Position numbers and translations under genes: made by a program. Of a DNA stretch of 23,997 bases, positions 15,714-23,733 are shown piece by piece (position 1 is the first letter of the stretch; each line of letters starts with the position of its first letter). The notes under the pieces were generated by a model. That model saw only the letters and a program-made list of their open reading frames with translations. It searched no databases and was not told the origin of the DNA. This stretch comes from an uncultured Phascolarctobacterium sp. (GTDB lineage: Bacteria; Bacillota; Negativicutes; Acidaminococcales; Acidaminococcaceae). The stretch lies in the NCBI GenBank assembly GCA_937901335.1, contig CALCHC010000013.1, positions 1 through 23,997 on the forward strand, read 5' to 3'.

Positions 15714-16532
15714 TTATTCGGCAGTTGCCTTTTTATCTAAGTCACCGTGGCTACGGCTTACAAGTTCATCAACGTAAGCTTCGCTCACAGCATCGTCATC
15801 ACCTTTAGTTAAGTGCAAAAGGTATTCGATATTGCCTTCAGGGCCTTTAATTGGAGAGAAATCCAAGCCTGCAATACCAAAGCCTTCGCTCTTAGCAAAG
15901 TTAATTACGTTTTTGATAACGTCTTCGTGTACTTTTGCATCACGAACAACGCCTTTTTTACCTACGTTTTCCTTACCAGCTTCAAATTGAGGCTTAATAA
16001 GTGCCACAACAAAGCCTTCAGGTTTCAAAATTTTATGAACCGCAGGCAACACCTTGTCCAAAGAGATAAATGCAACGTCAATGGTAACTGCATCTACCAA
16101 TTCACCAAGGCTATCACTTTCAAGGTAACGCACGTTGGTACGTTCCATATTCACAACGCGTTCATCACTGCGCAGCTTCCAAGCCAGTTGACCGTAGCCA
16201 ACATCTACTGCATAAACTTTAGCTGCACCGTTTTGCAGAGCGCAATCAGTAAAACCACCGGTAGAAGCACCAATATCTGCTACTACCTTGCCATCTACGC
16301 TAATGGGGAAAATTTGCAAAGCCTTTTCCAACTTCAAGCCACCGCGGCTAACATAGCGCAGCTTATCGCCCAAAAGACGGATGGTAACATCGGGGGAAAC
16401 TTGAGTTCCCGGTTTATCTATTTTTTGTTCATTAACAAGTACTTGCCCTGCCATAACTGCAGCTTGTGCTCTAGTTCTACTTTCAAACAAGCCACGGTTA
16501 ACGAGCAATGCGTCTAAACGTTCTTTAGCCAC
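15714..16532 (-). CDS. tlyA: TlyA family rRNA 2'-O-methyltransferase (S4 + FtsJ-like)
   Basis: The 272-residue product starts with an S4 RNA-binding domain (about residues 3-60, ERLDALLVNRGLFESR) followed by an FtsJ-like methyltransferase. The SAM-binding motif is VADIGASTGGFTD at 84-96, and VALIKPQFE with GVVRD lies further on. Family members methylate ribosomal RNA; many are annotated as hemolysin A, an older name. The GTG at 16532 is chosen because AAGGGTGA sits five bases upstream, while an earlier in-frame GTG at 16541 lies inside that site, and because family proteins typically begin M(A/K)KERLD. It starts one base after the dxs stop. Confidence 0.93.
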   Translation of the reverse strand: MAKERLDALLVNRGLFESRTRAQAAVMAGQVLVNEQKIDKPGTQVSPDVTIRLLGDKLRYVSRGGLKLEKALQIFPISVDGKVVADIGASTGGFTDCALQNGAAKVYAVDVGYGQLAWKLRSDERVVNMERTNVRYLESDSLGELVDAVTIDVAFISLDKVLPAVHKILKPEGFVVALIKPQFEAGKENVGKKGVVRDAKVHEDVIKNVINFAKSEGFGIAGLDFSPIKGPEGNIEYLLHLTKGDDDAVSEAYVDELVSRSHGDLDKKATAE

Positions 16533-16533
16533 T

Positions 16534-18420
16534 TTATTCACCCTTTACAAAAGCTGTAACTTTACCAGCCATTGTTTCCACATCAAGTCCAATATCTTGG
16601 AACAATCTTTGTTTATCACCGTGAAGAATAAACTCATCGGGGATACCAAAGTTCAATACCTTGCAAGTACCTAAAAGGCGTGCTTCGTTAAGAGCTTCAA
16701 GAACAGCACTACCTACACCGCCACGTAGGCAACCTTCTTCCAAGGTAACAATATTTTTATATTTTTCAGCGTGAGCCAAAAGTAATTCTTTATCAATGGG
16801 TTTAGCAAAACGCATATTAACAACACCTGCGTTAATACCTTGTTCTGCAAGTTTTTCAGCAAGCTTTTCAGCGCTTTCTACCATAGTGCCAATTGCCCAC
16901 AGGCTTACATCACTGCCTTCACGGAGCACTTCTGCCTTGCCAATAGGTAAAACGTTAAAAGTATCGCTAAGTGCAACGCCTACACCGCTACCACGAGGAT
17001 AACGAACAGCCACAGGACCATTCATACCAACAGCAGTTTTCAGCATATGACGAAGTTCGTCTTCATCTTTAGGAGCCATAACAGTCATATTAGGCATGCT
17101 ACGCAAATAAGCGTAGTCAAAAACACCGTGATGAGTAAAGCCATCGTCACCTACAAGACCAGCACGGTCAAGGCATAAGCTTACGTGTAAGTTTTGCATG
17201 CAGATATCGTGCATTACGCTGTCATAAGCGCGTTGCATAAAGGTAGAATAAATTGCTACCACAGGATTCAAGCCTGCTGCTGCCATACCAGCTGCCGCAG
17301 TTACTGCATGTTGTTCAGCAATACCTACGTCAAAGAAGCGTTTGGGGAATTCTTTGCTAAAGGGAGTTAAGCCTGTACCATCGGGCATTGCCGCGGTAAT
17401 AGCTACGATATTTTCATCTTCCTTAGCAAGTTCAATAACAGTATTGCCAAATACTTCTGTATAAGTAATGGGAGCATTGGGATTAGCAATCTTCTTACCA
17501 GTTGCTACTTCAAAAGGACCAGTTCCGTGGAACTTGTTAGGACTTTCTTCTGCAGGAGCGTAGCCCTTACCCTTTTTAGTAATTACGTGTACAAGCACAG
17601 GTTCATCCAAGTTTTTAGCAGCTTCCAAAACTTCAATCAAGCTATGGATATCGTGACCATCAATGGGGCCAAGATAAGTAAAGCCAAGCTCTTCGAAAAT
17701 ACAGGTAGGCAACATTAAGTTTTTAACACTGCCTTTAATGCGACGGAGAACTTTTAAAACGTCACCGCCAAAATCAACATTACTTAACCAACCTTCAAGG
17801 TCGTGCTTAATTCTATTATATGTTTCACCGGTACGCAGTTGATACAGGTATTCGGACATAGCACCAACGTTTTTAGAGATGGACATCTCATTATCGTTAA
17901 GCACTACAATCATACGCTTACGCAAGTCGCCTGCATTGTTCAAGGCTTCAAAAGCCATACCGCCGGTCATGGAACCGTCACCGATGACTGCTACAACATC
18001 ATAGTCCTCACCTTTTACATCACGGGCAACAGCCATACCAAGTGCTGCAGAAATAGAAGTACTGGAATGACCTACACCAAAAGCATCGTGTTCGCTTTCG
18101 CTACGTTTCGGGAAGCCGGAAAGACCACCGTACTGACGCAAGGTGTGGAACAAGTCGCGTCTACCGGTAACAATTTTATGAATGTAGGCTTGGTGACCAA
18201 CGTCATAAACAATCTTGTCCTTAGGCGTAGAAAATACCTTGTGTAATGCAAGGGAAAGCTCCACCACACCTAAGTTAGGCGCCAAGTGACCACCATTTTT
18301 TGAAGTTACCTCAATAATCAACTGACGGATTTCTCCTGCCAGCTGCACCAACTGCTCTTCAGTCAATGCTTTCACATCAGCCGGAGAGTTGATGGTGTCA
18401 AGAAGTTTAGTCTCACTCAT
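16534..18420 (-). CDS. dxs: 1-deoxy-D-xylulose-5-phosphate synthase
   Basis: This 628-residue thiamine diphosphate enzyme condenses pyruvate and glyceraldehyde 3-phosphate, the first step of the MEP isoprenoid pathway. NGGHLAPNLG at about 42-51 and YDVGHQAYIHK are the N-terminal signatures. The thiamine diphosphate and magnesium site is GDGSMTGG at 147-154 with NN at 161-162. The pyrimidine domain shows DVGIAEQHAVTAAAG with the catalytic glutamate, and DRAGLVGDDGFTHHG. GAGGT precedes the ATG at 18420. It follows ispA by 18 bases, placing first-step and prenyl-chain enzymes together. Confidence 0.98.
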   Translation of the reverse strand: MSETKLLDTINSPADVKALTEEQLVQLAGEIRQLIIEVTSKNGGHLAPNLGVVELSLALHKVFSTPKDKIVYDVGHQAYIHKIVTGRRDLFHTLRQYGGLSGFPKRSESEHDAFGVGHSSTSISAALGMAVARDVKGEDYDVVAVIGDGSMTGGMAFEALNNAGDLRKRMIVVLNDNEMSISKNVGAMSEYLYQLRTGETYNRIKHDLEGWLSNVDFGGDVLKVLRRIKGSVKNLMLPTCIFEELGFTYLGPIDGHDIHSLIEVLEAAKNLDEPVLVHVITKKGKGYAPAEESPNKFHGTGPFEVATGKKIANPNAPITYTEVFGNTVIELAKEDENIVAITAAMPDGTGLTPFSKEFPKRFFDVGIAEQHAVTAAAGMAAAGLNPVVAIYSTFMQRAYDSVMHDICMQNLHVSLCLDRAGLVGDDGFTHHGVFDYAYLRSMPNMTVMAPKDEDELRHMLKTAVGMNGPVAVRYPRGSGVGVALSDTFNVLPIGKAEVLREGSDVSLWAIGTMVESAEKLAEKLAEQGINAGVVNMRFAKPIDKELLLAHAEKYKNIVTLEEGCLRGGVGSAVLEALNEARLLGTCKVLNFGIPDEFILHGDKQRLFQDIGLDVETMAGKVTAFVKGE

Positions 18421-18438
18421 AAGAGTTTACCTCGTTAA

Positions 18439-19314
18439 TTAGTTTTTACGATTGCACATAAGCTTGGTAATTTCACGCAATGCATCTGCGTTTTCACCAA
18501 ACATTTCCAAACATTGCAAAGCTTCTTCTACAGTTCTTTCTGCCAAAGCTTTTGCACCTTCTAAAGTATATAAGCTTACATAAGTAGATTTCGCATTTTT
18601 AGCGTCGCTGCCAACAGGTTTGCCCATTGCTTCAGCATCGCCTTCTACGTCGAGAATATCGTCGGTAATTTGGAAAGCCAAGCCAAGCAAATCAGCGAAC
18701 TTGGTCAATGCCAAAAGTTGTTCATCGGTAGCACCTGCAAGATGTGCGCCACCACGAACTGCGCCAATAAAGAGCGCACCGGTTTTACCTGCATGGAGTT
18801 TACGCAATTCTTCTGCGGTGATTTCTTTGCCTTCAGCATCCAAGTCCAAGCCTTGACCGCCTACCATACCAAAGTTACCTGCGCACATTGCCATTTCGCG
18901 TACAACTTCAATCAAAACTGCAGGGTCAACATTCTTTTGTTCCAGCATTACTTCAAATGCCAAAGTCAAAAGACCGTCACCTGCCAAAACTGCCATTGCT
19001 TCACCATAAACTTTATGGTTAGTCAAACGACCACGACGGTAGTCATCATCGTCCATGCACGGCAAATCATCATGAATCAAGGAATAAGTATGAATCATTT
19101 CCAAACCGCAAGCCACAGGCAAGAAGTTATAACCTTTTTTACCCAAAGCTTCTGCAGTAGCCATCAAAAGTACAGGACGGATACGTTTGCCGCCTGCCAG
19201 CAAGCTATATGCCATTGCATCGTCAACTTTACTGATGCCTTTTTTCGCCATTCTGGTTTCTAAGAAGTTTTCAATCAGTTTTCTTTGATTATCGTAGTAC
19301 ACTTTAAAATCCAT
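18439..19314 (-). CDS. ispA: Polyprenyl synthetase, farnesyl diphosphate synthase type
   Basis: The 291-residue enzyme builds geranyl and farnesyl diphosphate from the C5 units of the MEP pathway. The first aspartate-rich motif is DDLPCMD at residues 82-88, with the bacterial four-residue spacing, and the second is DDILD at 218-222. GGKRIRP at 41-47 is also diagnostic. The ATG at 19314 is preferred over one at 19332: GGAGG lies six bases before it, and the earlier start would overlap xseB. The gap to xseB is one base. Confidence 0.96.
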   Translation of the reverse strand: MDFKVYYDNQRKLIENFLETRMAKKGISKVDDAMAYSLLAGGKRIRPVLLMATAEALGKKGYNFLPVACGLEMIHTYSLIHDDLPCMDDDDYRRGRLTNHKVYGEAMAVLAGDGLLTLAFEVMLEQKNVDPAVLIEVVREMAMCAGNFGMVGGQGLDLDAEGKEITAEELRKLHAGKTGALFIGAVRGGAHLAGATDEQLLALTKFADLLGLAFQITDDILDVEGDAEAMGKPVGSDAKNAKSTYVSLYTLEGAKALAERTVEEALQCLEMFGENADALREITKLMCNRKN

Positions 19315-19315
19315 C

Positions 19316-19561
19316 TTAAGCCTCCAAATCATGGAATGTTTCTAATTTATATTCTTCATCGCTAGTTGCAACGATTTTTTCCACTTCTTGTTTAACGGTG
19401 TCAAGCTTGCCCATACAAATCTTGCTCAGCTCGATGCCATATTTAAAAACATCAAGGGATTGCTCCAAACTAAGCTCGCCACTTTCTAAAAGACGTACTT
19501 GTTCTTCCAGCTCCGTCAATGCTTCTTCAAATTTAATGTTTTTAGCAATTTTCTTTGCCAT
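19316..19561 (-). CDS. xseB: Exonuclease VII small subunit
   Basis: The 81-residue acidic helical protein has the family core FEEALTELEEQVRLLESGELSLEQSL at about residues 11-36 shown here only by its key pieces FEEALTELE and ESGELSLEQSL. Several copies pack on one XseA subunit. Its ATG shares one base with the xseA stop codon (TAATG), so translation is coupled to the large subunit. Confidence 0.96.
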   Translation of the reverse strand: MAKKIAKNIKFEEALTELEEQVRLLESGELSLEQSLDVFKYGIELSKICMGKLDTVKQEVEKIVATSDEEYKLETFHDLEA

Positions 19562-20766
19562 TATGCTTCCTCCACACTTTGTACAACGGAAACTATTTTA
19601 CCATCAGCTACAGTTGTAACCAGTTCTTCGCCCCAACGGACTTGTTGGGTGGAGGTAACAACCTTAAAATCTTCTGTTTGAGTAACAGAATAACCACGCG
19701 CCAGCACCGACAAAGGACTTAAATTATCGAGACGTGCAGCTTGCAGTTCAAATTTATGAGCGCACTCTTTAAGCAAGCTATCCATTTTAGTAAGAAGCTT
19801 GTTATAAGCCGCATCGGTACGTAAAGCACCATCAGCAAAAAGTCTTTCAGGATCTTTTAACGCCCAAGAATTACTTGCTCTATCTAATCTATATTCTTCC
19901 TGCTCCAAACGTGCTTGCATAAAATGCTTTAACCGTCTTTGCAGGTTTTCTACTTGCAAAATGTAACCTTCCGCATCTGCAACAGCAAGCTCTGCCGCTT
20001 GGGAAGGAGTCGCTGCCCTAACGTCAGCAGCAAAATCACAAAGGGTAAAGTCTGTTTCGTGACCAACAGCACTAATTACCGGTATAGCGGAACTTGCTAC
20101 GGCACGAACAGTTTGTTCTTCGTTGAACGCCCACAGTTCTTCAATGGAACCGCCACCACGACCAACGATGAGAACGTCAGCTAAATTGTGCTTATTAAAA
20201 AAGTTAATAGCACGAGCTATTTCAGTAGAAGAGCCTTCACCTTGCACCTTTACAGGATAAAGTAAGAGTTTTATCCCTCTATTACGTCTTCTTGATACTG
20301 TGATGACATCACGAACTGCTGCTCCCACAGGAGAAGTGATGATGCCAACAGTCTTAGGATTCATGGGAATCGCTTGTTTACGTTCATTGGAGAATAAACC
20401 TTCTGCTTCAAGCTTAGCTTTAAGCTTTTCGTAGGCAACCATCAAATCGCCTACACCTTGCTGCAGGAGCATATCAGTATAAAGCTGGTACACACCATCA
20501 CGCTCGTACACAGTAATACGACCAATGGCGAGCACTGTATCACCATTTTGCGGATCAAACTTCATACTCATTGCCTTACCACGGAACATAACACATTTCA
20601 AAACCGCACCACTATCTTTTAAAGTAAAGTAGCAGTGACCGGACGGGTAACGCTTAAAATTGGAAATCTCCCCTACAATCTGCACATTACGCAGTTGCGG
20701 TTCATTATCCACCAGCGACTTTATGTAATTATTAATTTCCGTGACGGTAAAGGCTTGTTCTATCAC
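19561..20766 (-). CDS. xseA: Exonuclease VII large subunit
   Basis: This 401-residue catalytic subunit degrades single-stranded DNA from both ends. An N-terminal OB-fold domain (EINNYIKSLVD through VQIVGEISNFKRYPSGH) is followed by the catalytic domain with VGIITSPVGAAVRDV, LIVGRGGGSIEELWAFN and ISAVGHETDFTLCDFAADVRA. A coiled-coil region that binds XseB follows, and the C-terminal RGYSVTQ motif is present. The start is a GTG at 20766 that overlaps the previous stop (GTGA). The family is usually 400-450 residues, so this copy is full length. Confidence 0.97.
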   Translation of the reverse strand: MIEQAFTVTEINNYIKSLVDNEPQLRNVQIVGEISNFKRYPSGHCYFTLKDSGAVLKCVMFRGKAMSMKFDPQNGDTVLAIGRITVYERDGVYQLYTDMLLQQGVGDLMVAYEKLKAKLEAEGLFSNERKQAIPMNPKTVGIITSPVGAAVRDVITVSRRRNRGIKLLLYPVKVQGEGSSTEIARAINFFNKHNLADVLIVGRGGGSIEELWAFNEEQTVRAVASSAIPVISAVGHETDFTLCDFAADVRAATPSQAAELAVADAEGYILQVENLQRRLKHFMQARLEQEEYRLDRASNSWALKDPERLFADGALRTDAAYNKLLTKMDSLLKECAHKFELQAARLDNLSPLSVLARGYSVTQTEDFKVVTSTQQVRWGEELVTTVADGKIVSVVQSVEEA

Positions 20767-21716
20767 TTATTCATTCTCCACGCAAAAGCTGCATTACCAG
20801 TTGCGTTATCACAACTAAATCTACCTTCGGGAACCCATACGCTTACGCGACGTTTAGCAAGCTTTTCTGTAACGTGCTTGCGGATGTAACTATTAGAAGC
20901 TACGCCACCAACTAAAAGCACAGCATTAACCTTGTATTCCGCTGCCCCATTTCGAAGCATTCGTGTAAAGGTTTCAGCCAAGGCGTATTGCACGCCTAAA
21001 GCCAAAGCTGCACCATCTGCTCCTGCTTCAAGTTTGCGAAACGCTGCAGTTGCAGGGCCACTTAAGCTAACGTTCAACTTACGCACGGAAACAGGCAGTT
21101 CCACCATTTGAGCTTCGTCTGCAGTAGCAGCAAGCTTTTCCAAATGGGGACCAGTAGGAAACTGCAGGCCTAAAGCCACGCCTACACGATCAATAAATTG
21201 ACCAGCGTGCAGGTCAATGCTACCACCAACCTCGGTCAGCTTAAATCTACCATCTGCTTGCTTTTCAGCCAAAATCATATCAGTAGTGCCACCGGAAGCA
21301 TGCAAGAGCAAGAAGCGTTCTGCTTCAGGACCGCCTGCACTCCACACACCAGCTTCAAGATGATTCTCTTGATGACTTACAATGTGAAGCTTAGCTCCGG
21401 TTGCAGCAGCTAAAGTGCGAGCCACGCCGGTACCTGCCAAAAATGCAGGCATATATGAATTTTCCAAAGGTCTGGGATAACCACTAACACCAATTGCTAC
21501 AATTTCATACTCCTTGCCGGTAAGCACTTCTTCCATCAAATTAGGAAGATTGCGGGTATGTTGGAACACCATTTCAGATTGTTGCAAACCACAGCGACCG
21601 GGCTTCACGTCTAAAATTTTGCGTGCTTCGCCCACAAGCTTGCCTGCTTCATCCAAAACAGCAACAGAAGTTGTATAACAGCTGGTATCAATTCCCAGAT
21701 AAACTTTTTGTTTCAT
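20763..21716 (-). CDS. TsaD/Kae1-like ASKHA protein, paralogue of TsaD
   Basis: The 317-residue protein belongs to the TsaD (formerly Gcp, O-sialoglycoprotein endopeptidase) superfamily but differs from true TsaD, which makes the t6A modification of tRNA. It begins LGIDTSCYTTSVAV, the first nucleotide-binding motif. Putative metal ligands are H115 and H119 in SHQENHLEAG and D303 in CDNATGNAA, matching the HxxxH and D of TsaD. The second phosphate motif is HASGGTT at 139-145, where true TsaD normally has SGGHT. Its ATG shares one base with the nusB stop and its end overlaps xseA by four bases, so it is tightly built into the operon. I recall similar short TsaD-like genes in this neighbourhood in other Firmicutes; their function is not established. 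Whether a canonical tsaD exists elsewhere cannot be seen from this window. Confidence 0.8.
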   Translation of the reverse strand: MKQKVYLGIDTSCYTTSVAVLDEAGKLVGEARKILDVKPGRCGLQQSEMVFQHTRNLPNLMEEVLTGKEYEIVAIGVSGYPRPLENSYMPAFLAGTGVARTLAAATGAKLHIVSHQENHLEAGVWSAGGPEAERFLLLHASGGTTDMILAEKQADGRFKLTEVGGSIDLHAGQFIDRVGVALGLQFPTGPHLEKLAATADEAQMVELPVSVRKLNVSLSGPATAAFRKLEAGADGAALALGVQYALAETFTRMLRNGAAEYKVNAVLLVGGVASNSYIRKHVTEKLAKRRVSVWVPEGRFSCDNATGNAAFAWRMNK

Positions 21717-22177
21717 TATTCTCTAACCATTTTACCAAGTACGCCGTTGATGAAGCGCGGTGCTTCTTCGCTGCCATACAATTTAGCAATTTCTACTGCT
21801 TCGTTGATAGCAACACCGGGTACGATTTTTTCTTCTGCAAAAAGCATTTCATAAGCTGCAATACGCAGAATGTTTCTATCAGTTGCAGGCATTCTTTCTA
21901 CAGTCCAATCAACTGCAAATTCGCTAAGTTTAGCATCGATTTCTGCCAAGTTTGCCAAAACACCATTCAATACAGCTTCAGCATAAGCTTTAGCTTTCAA
22001 GCAGGATGCTTTTTTAACTTGCAGTTCTTCTGCCAATTCGCCTTCAGTTTCTTCTAAATAAATAAATTCATCATGCTCTGCCAAAGAGCTGTTTAAAGCT
22101 TGTTCTGCTTCACAAGCAGTAAAATCAATTTGGAACAAGCTTTGTAATACCACTTCACGTGCTACTCTACGACTCAT
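21716..22177 (-). CDS. nusB: Transcription antitermination factor NusB
   Basis: This 153-residue all-helical protein binds boxA RNA with NusE (ribosomal protein S10) and supports transcription of ribosomal RNA operons. It starts SRRVAREVVLQSLFQIDF, and the C-terminal half carries the hallmark TDRNILRIAAYEML, VAINEAVEIAKLYG and RFINGVLGKM. Length is normal. It lies 20 bases after the DUF2273 gene and one-base-overlaps the TsaD-like gene. Confidence 0.97.
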   Translation of the reverse strand: MSRRVAREVVLQSLFQIDFTACEAEQALNSSLAEHDEFIYLEETEGELAEELQVKKASCLKAKAYAEAVLNGVLANLAEIDAKLSEFAVDWTVERMPATDRNILRIAAYEMLFAEEKIVPGVAINEAVEIAKLYGSEEAPRFINGVLGKMVRE

Positions 22178-22197
22178 AAATACCTTCCCCCAGTCTT

Positions 22198-22425
22198 TTA
22201 TCTGTGATAGCCAGGCGGTAACAACCTATCCAGCCATTCGATTAAATCATCTTTTTTATCAATCTTGTTGCCCAAGAAGAAACCACTGCTCAGGCAAATG
22301 ATTAAGAAAATTGTCTTAAAGAATCCTAACCATAAAAACGTTACCCCAATACCCAAACCAAGCAAGGAGCAGAGCAAACGTCCACGGTAATTATTCCAAA
22401 TATCTGCAAGAATTTCGCCGAACAT
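22198..22425 (-). CDS. DUF2273 small membrane protein
   Basis: The 75-residue protein has a short N-terminus, two membrane helices (RLLCSLLGLGIGVTFLWLGF and TIFLIICLSSGFFLG) and a charged C-terminal tail ending in LPPGYHR. Size, layout and position directly after amaP match DUF2273 proteins, which accompany Asp23 and AmaP at the membrane. Biochemical function is unknown. The gap to amaP is 11 bases. Confidence 0.88.
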   Translation of the reverse strand: MFGEILADIWNNYRGRLLCSLLGLGIGVTFLWLGFFKTIFLIICLSSGFFLGNKIDKKDDLIEWLDRLLPPGYHR

Positions 22426-22436
22426 TCTTCCTCCTC

Positions 22437-22958
22437 CTATTCTTCTTTAGCCTTGATTTGTTTGAAGTAAACTTCTATATCCTTAACCTCAACGCCGGTC
22501 ATTTTCTTAATGCTTTCCTTAACATTATTCTTAACCTCGCCAGTGGTTTCAGGAATATTTATACCAGGCTCGATGGATGCATTAATGCGAACATTAATGC
22601 TTTCATCCTCAAGCTTAGCAATAACCTTAACATTGTAAATACCATAAATTTCTTGGGACAATACAGCGATATAATCTTCCAAGGCACGTTTGCCAATGTG
22701 AATTTTACCGGAAGGACCATCGCTTAATTCCATGGAATGACCACTGGAAATACCCAAGCCTGCAATCAAAAGGCGTACACTTACCAGAAGCATAATCACG
22801 CCGCCGATGGCATAAATCCAGTTACCGGGAATGCTACCAATAAATTCGGTAATCATTCTTTGGGGGAACACGTCTAAGCTGCACAAGGTAACAAGTACAG
22901 CAACAACTGCCATTAAAAAAGTGTATAAAGTCAAAATTATTCTGTCGGGGATTCCCAT
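22437..22958 (-). CDS. amaP: Asp23 membrane anchor protein AmaP
   Basis: The 173-residue product has two N-terminal membrane helices (about residues 7-28 and 47-67) followed by a cytoplasmic Asp23-like domain containing IHIGKRALEDYIAV and VRINASIEPGINIPE. In Staphylococcus aureus AmaP holds Asp23 at the cytoplasmic face of the membrane. The immediate neighbours, asp23 five bases upstream and DUF2273 downstream, reproduce that arrangement. Confidence 0.9.
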   Translation of the reverse strand: MGIPDRIILTLYTFLMAVVAVLVTLCSLDVFPQRMITEFIGSIPGNWIYAIGGVIMLLVSVRLLIAGLGISSGHSMELSDGPSGKIHIGKRALEDYIAVLSQEIYGIYNVKVIAKLEDESINVRINASIEPGINIPETTGEVKNNVKESIKKMTGVEVKDIEVYFKQIKAKEE

Positions 22959-22963
22959 AATCT

Positions 22964-23491
22964 TTAATCCTCCTCAAAAAATTGTTTATGTCTAGCTTCT
23001 GCTTCGGCTTCAACCTCTAAATCATTAAACAAAGGCTTCACGCCAAAAAGTCCTGCTTCTGCGATGGCTGCTGCTTCTTTCTCCAGCTCTGACTTCTCGC
23101 GTTTGGCAACGCCTTGCACGTGTACGTCAATAAACTGGACATCGTAACCGGTCATATTCTCGATGGAATCTTTAACCTTCTCCTGAATTTCCAGAGCAAC
23201 TTCCGGAATACAGAAGCCATACTCGATAATGACATAGACGTTACAAGTTACAGTCTTCTTATCGAAGCTTACCCGCACACCTTTGTAAACGGACTCCTTG
23301 CCTAAGAATTCGTTGATACCGTCAATACGACGACCACTCATTCTTAAAACACCGGGAACTTCCTGGGCTGCAAGGCTTGCAACAATGGAAACAACCTCAC
23401 TGGCAACACGAATATCACCATATTCTTCGGTCTGTTCTTCTGCTTCATTTATCTCAGCATTTTTATTCAGCAATTCTTTTTCGTCATCCAT
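22964..23491 (-). CDS. Asp23/Gls24 family envelope stress protein
   Basis: The 175-residue cytoplasmic protein has the Asp23 core: IRVASEVVSIVASLAAQEVPGV, shown here by its pieces VASEVVSIVA and EVPGV at about 29-49, then GVRVSFDKKTVTCNVYV and VQFIDVHVQGV. Both ends carry acidic low-complexity tails. Family members polymerise along the membrane through AmaP and respond to cell-wall stress. The ATG at 23491 has an AGGAGGT site. It is the first gene of the sixteen-gene minus-strand run and lies about 55 bases after an extended -10 promoter. Confidence 0.93.
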   Translation of the reverse strand: MDDEKELLNKNAEINEAEEQTEEYGDIRVASEVVSIVASLAAQEVPGVLRMSGRRIDGINEFLGKESVYKGVRVSFDKKTVTCNVYVIIEYGFCIPEVALEIQEKVKDSIENMTGYDVQFIDVHVQGVAKREKSELEKEAAAIAEAGLFGVKPLFNDLEVEAEAEARHKQFFEED

Positions 23492-23553
23492 TAGAGCACC
23501 TCCTGAGCACTTAATGAAAATTGAACATAGTTATCCATATTTTATCAGAATAT

Positions 23554-23562
23554 ATTATAGCA
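23554..23562 (-). promoter_or_regulatory. Extended -10 promoter of the asp23-to-zinc-ribbon operon
   Basis: On the minus strand TGCTATAAT (23562-23554) is a perfect TATAAT with the TGn extension. The -35 region 17 bases upstream is poor, as is common for extended -10 promoters. The predicted start near 23547 gives a leader of about 55 bases. It is the only good promoter I found for the operon, although internal promoters are possible. Confidence 0.6.
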
Positions 23563-23646
23563 CAGTTCCTTTGATACTTCTATGCTTGTATGCAACCCCC
23601 TGTATAAATATTGCATAAAATTTTCAACCTTTTCACAAATAGAAAA

Positions 23647-23680
23647 AGCAGCTCCGCATTTTGCGGAACTGCTAGATTTT
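23647..23680. terminator. Bidirectional terminator upstream of asp23
   Basis: Arms 23647-23658 and 23662-23673 pair over 11 of 12 positions (one mismatch). The stem is followed by AGATTTTTT on the + strand and directly by TTTTTC on the minus strand. It lies between the asp23 promoter and the candidate RNA gene, so it may insulate the asp23 operon from transcripts arriving from the right. Confidence 0.75.
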
Positions 23681-23698
23681 TTCATATCACACTTTTAG

Positions 23699-23727
23699 TT
23701 GCAACACAAAGAAAAAAGATTTATAAT
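23699..23727 (+). promoter_or_regulatory. Near-consensus promoter with no protein gene after it
   Basis: TTGCAA at 23699-23704 is followed after exactly 17 bases by a perfect TATAAT at 23722-23727. The predicted start is near 23734. No convincing coding sequence follows, which points to a non-coding transcript. Confidence 0.65.
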
Positions 23728-23733
23728 AATAAG

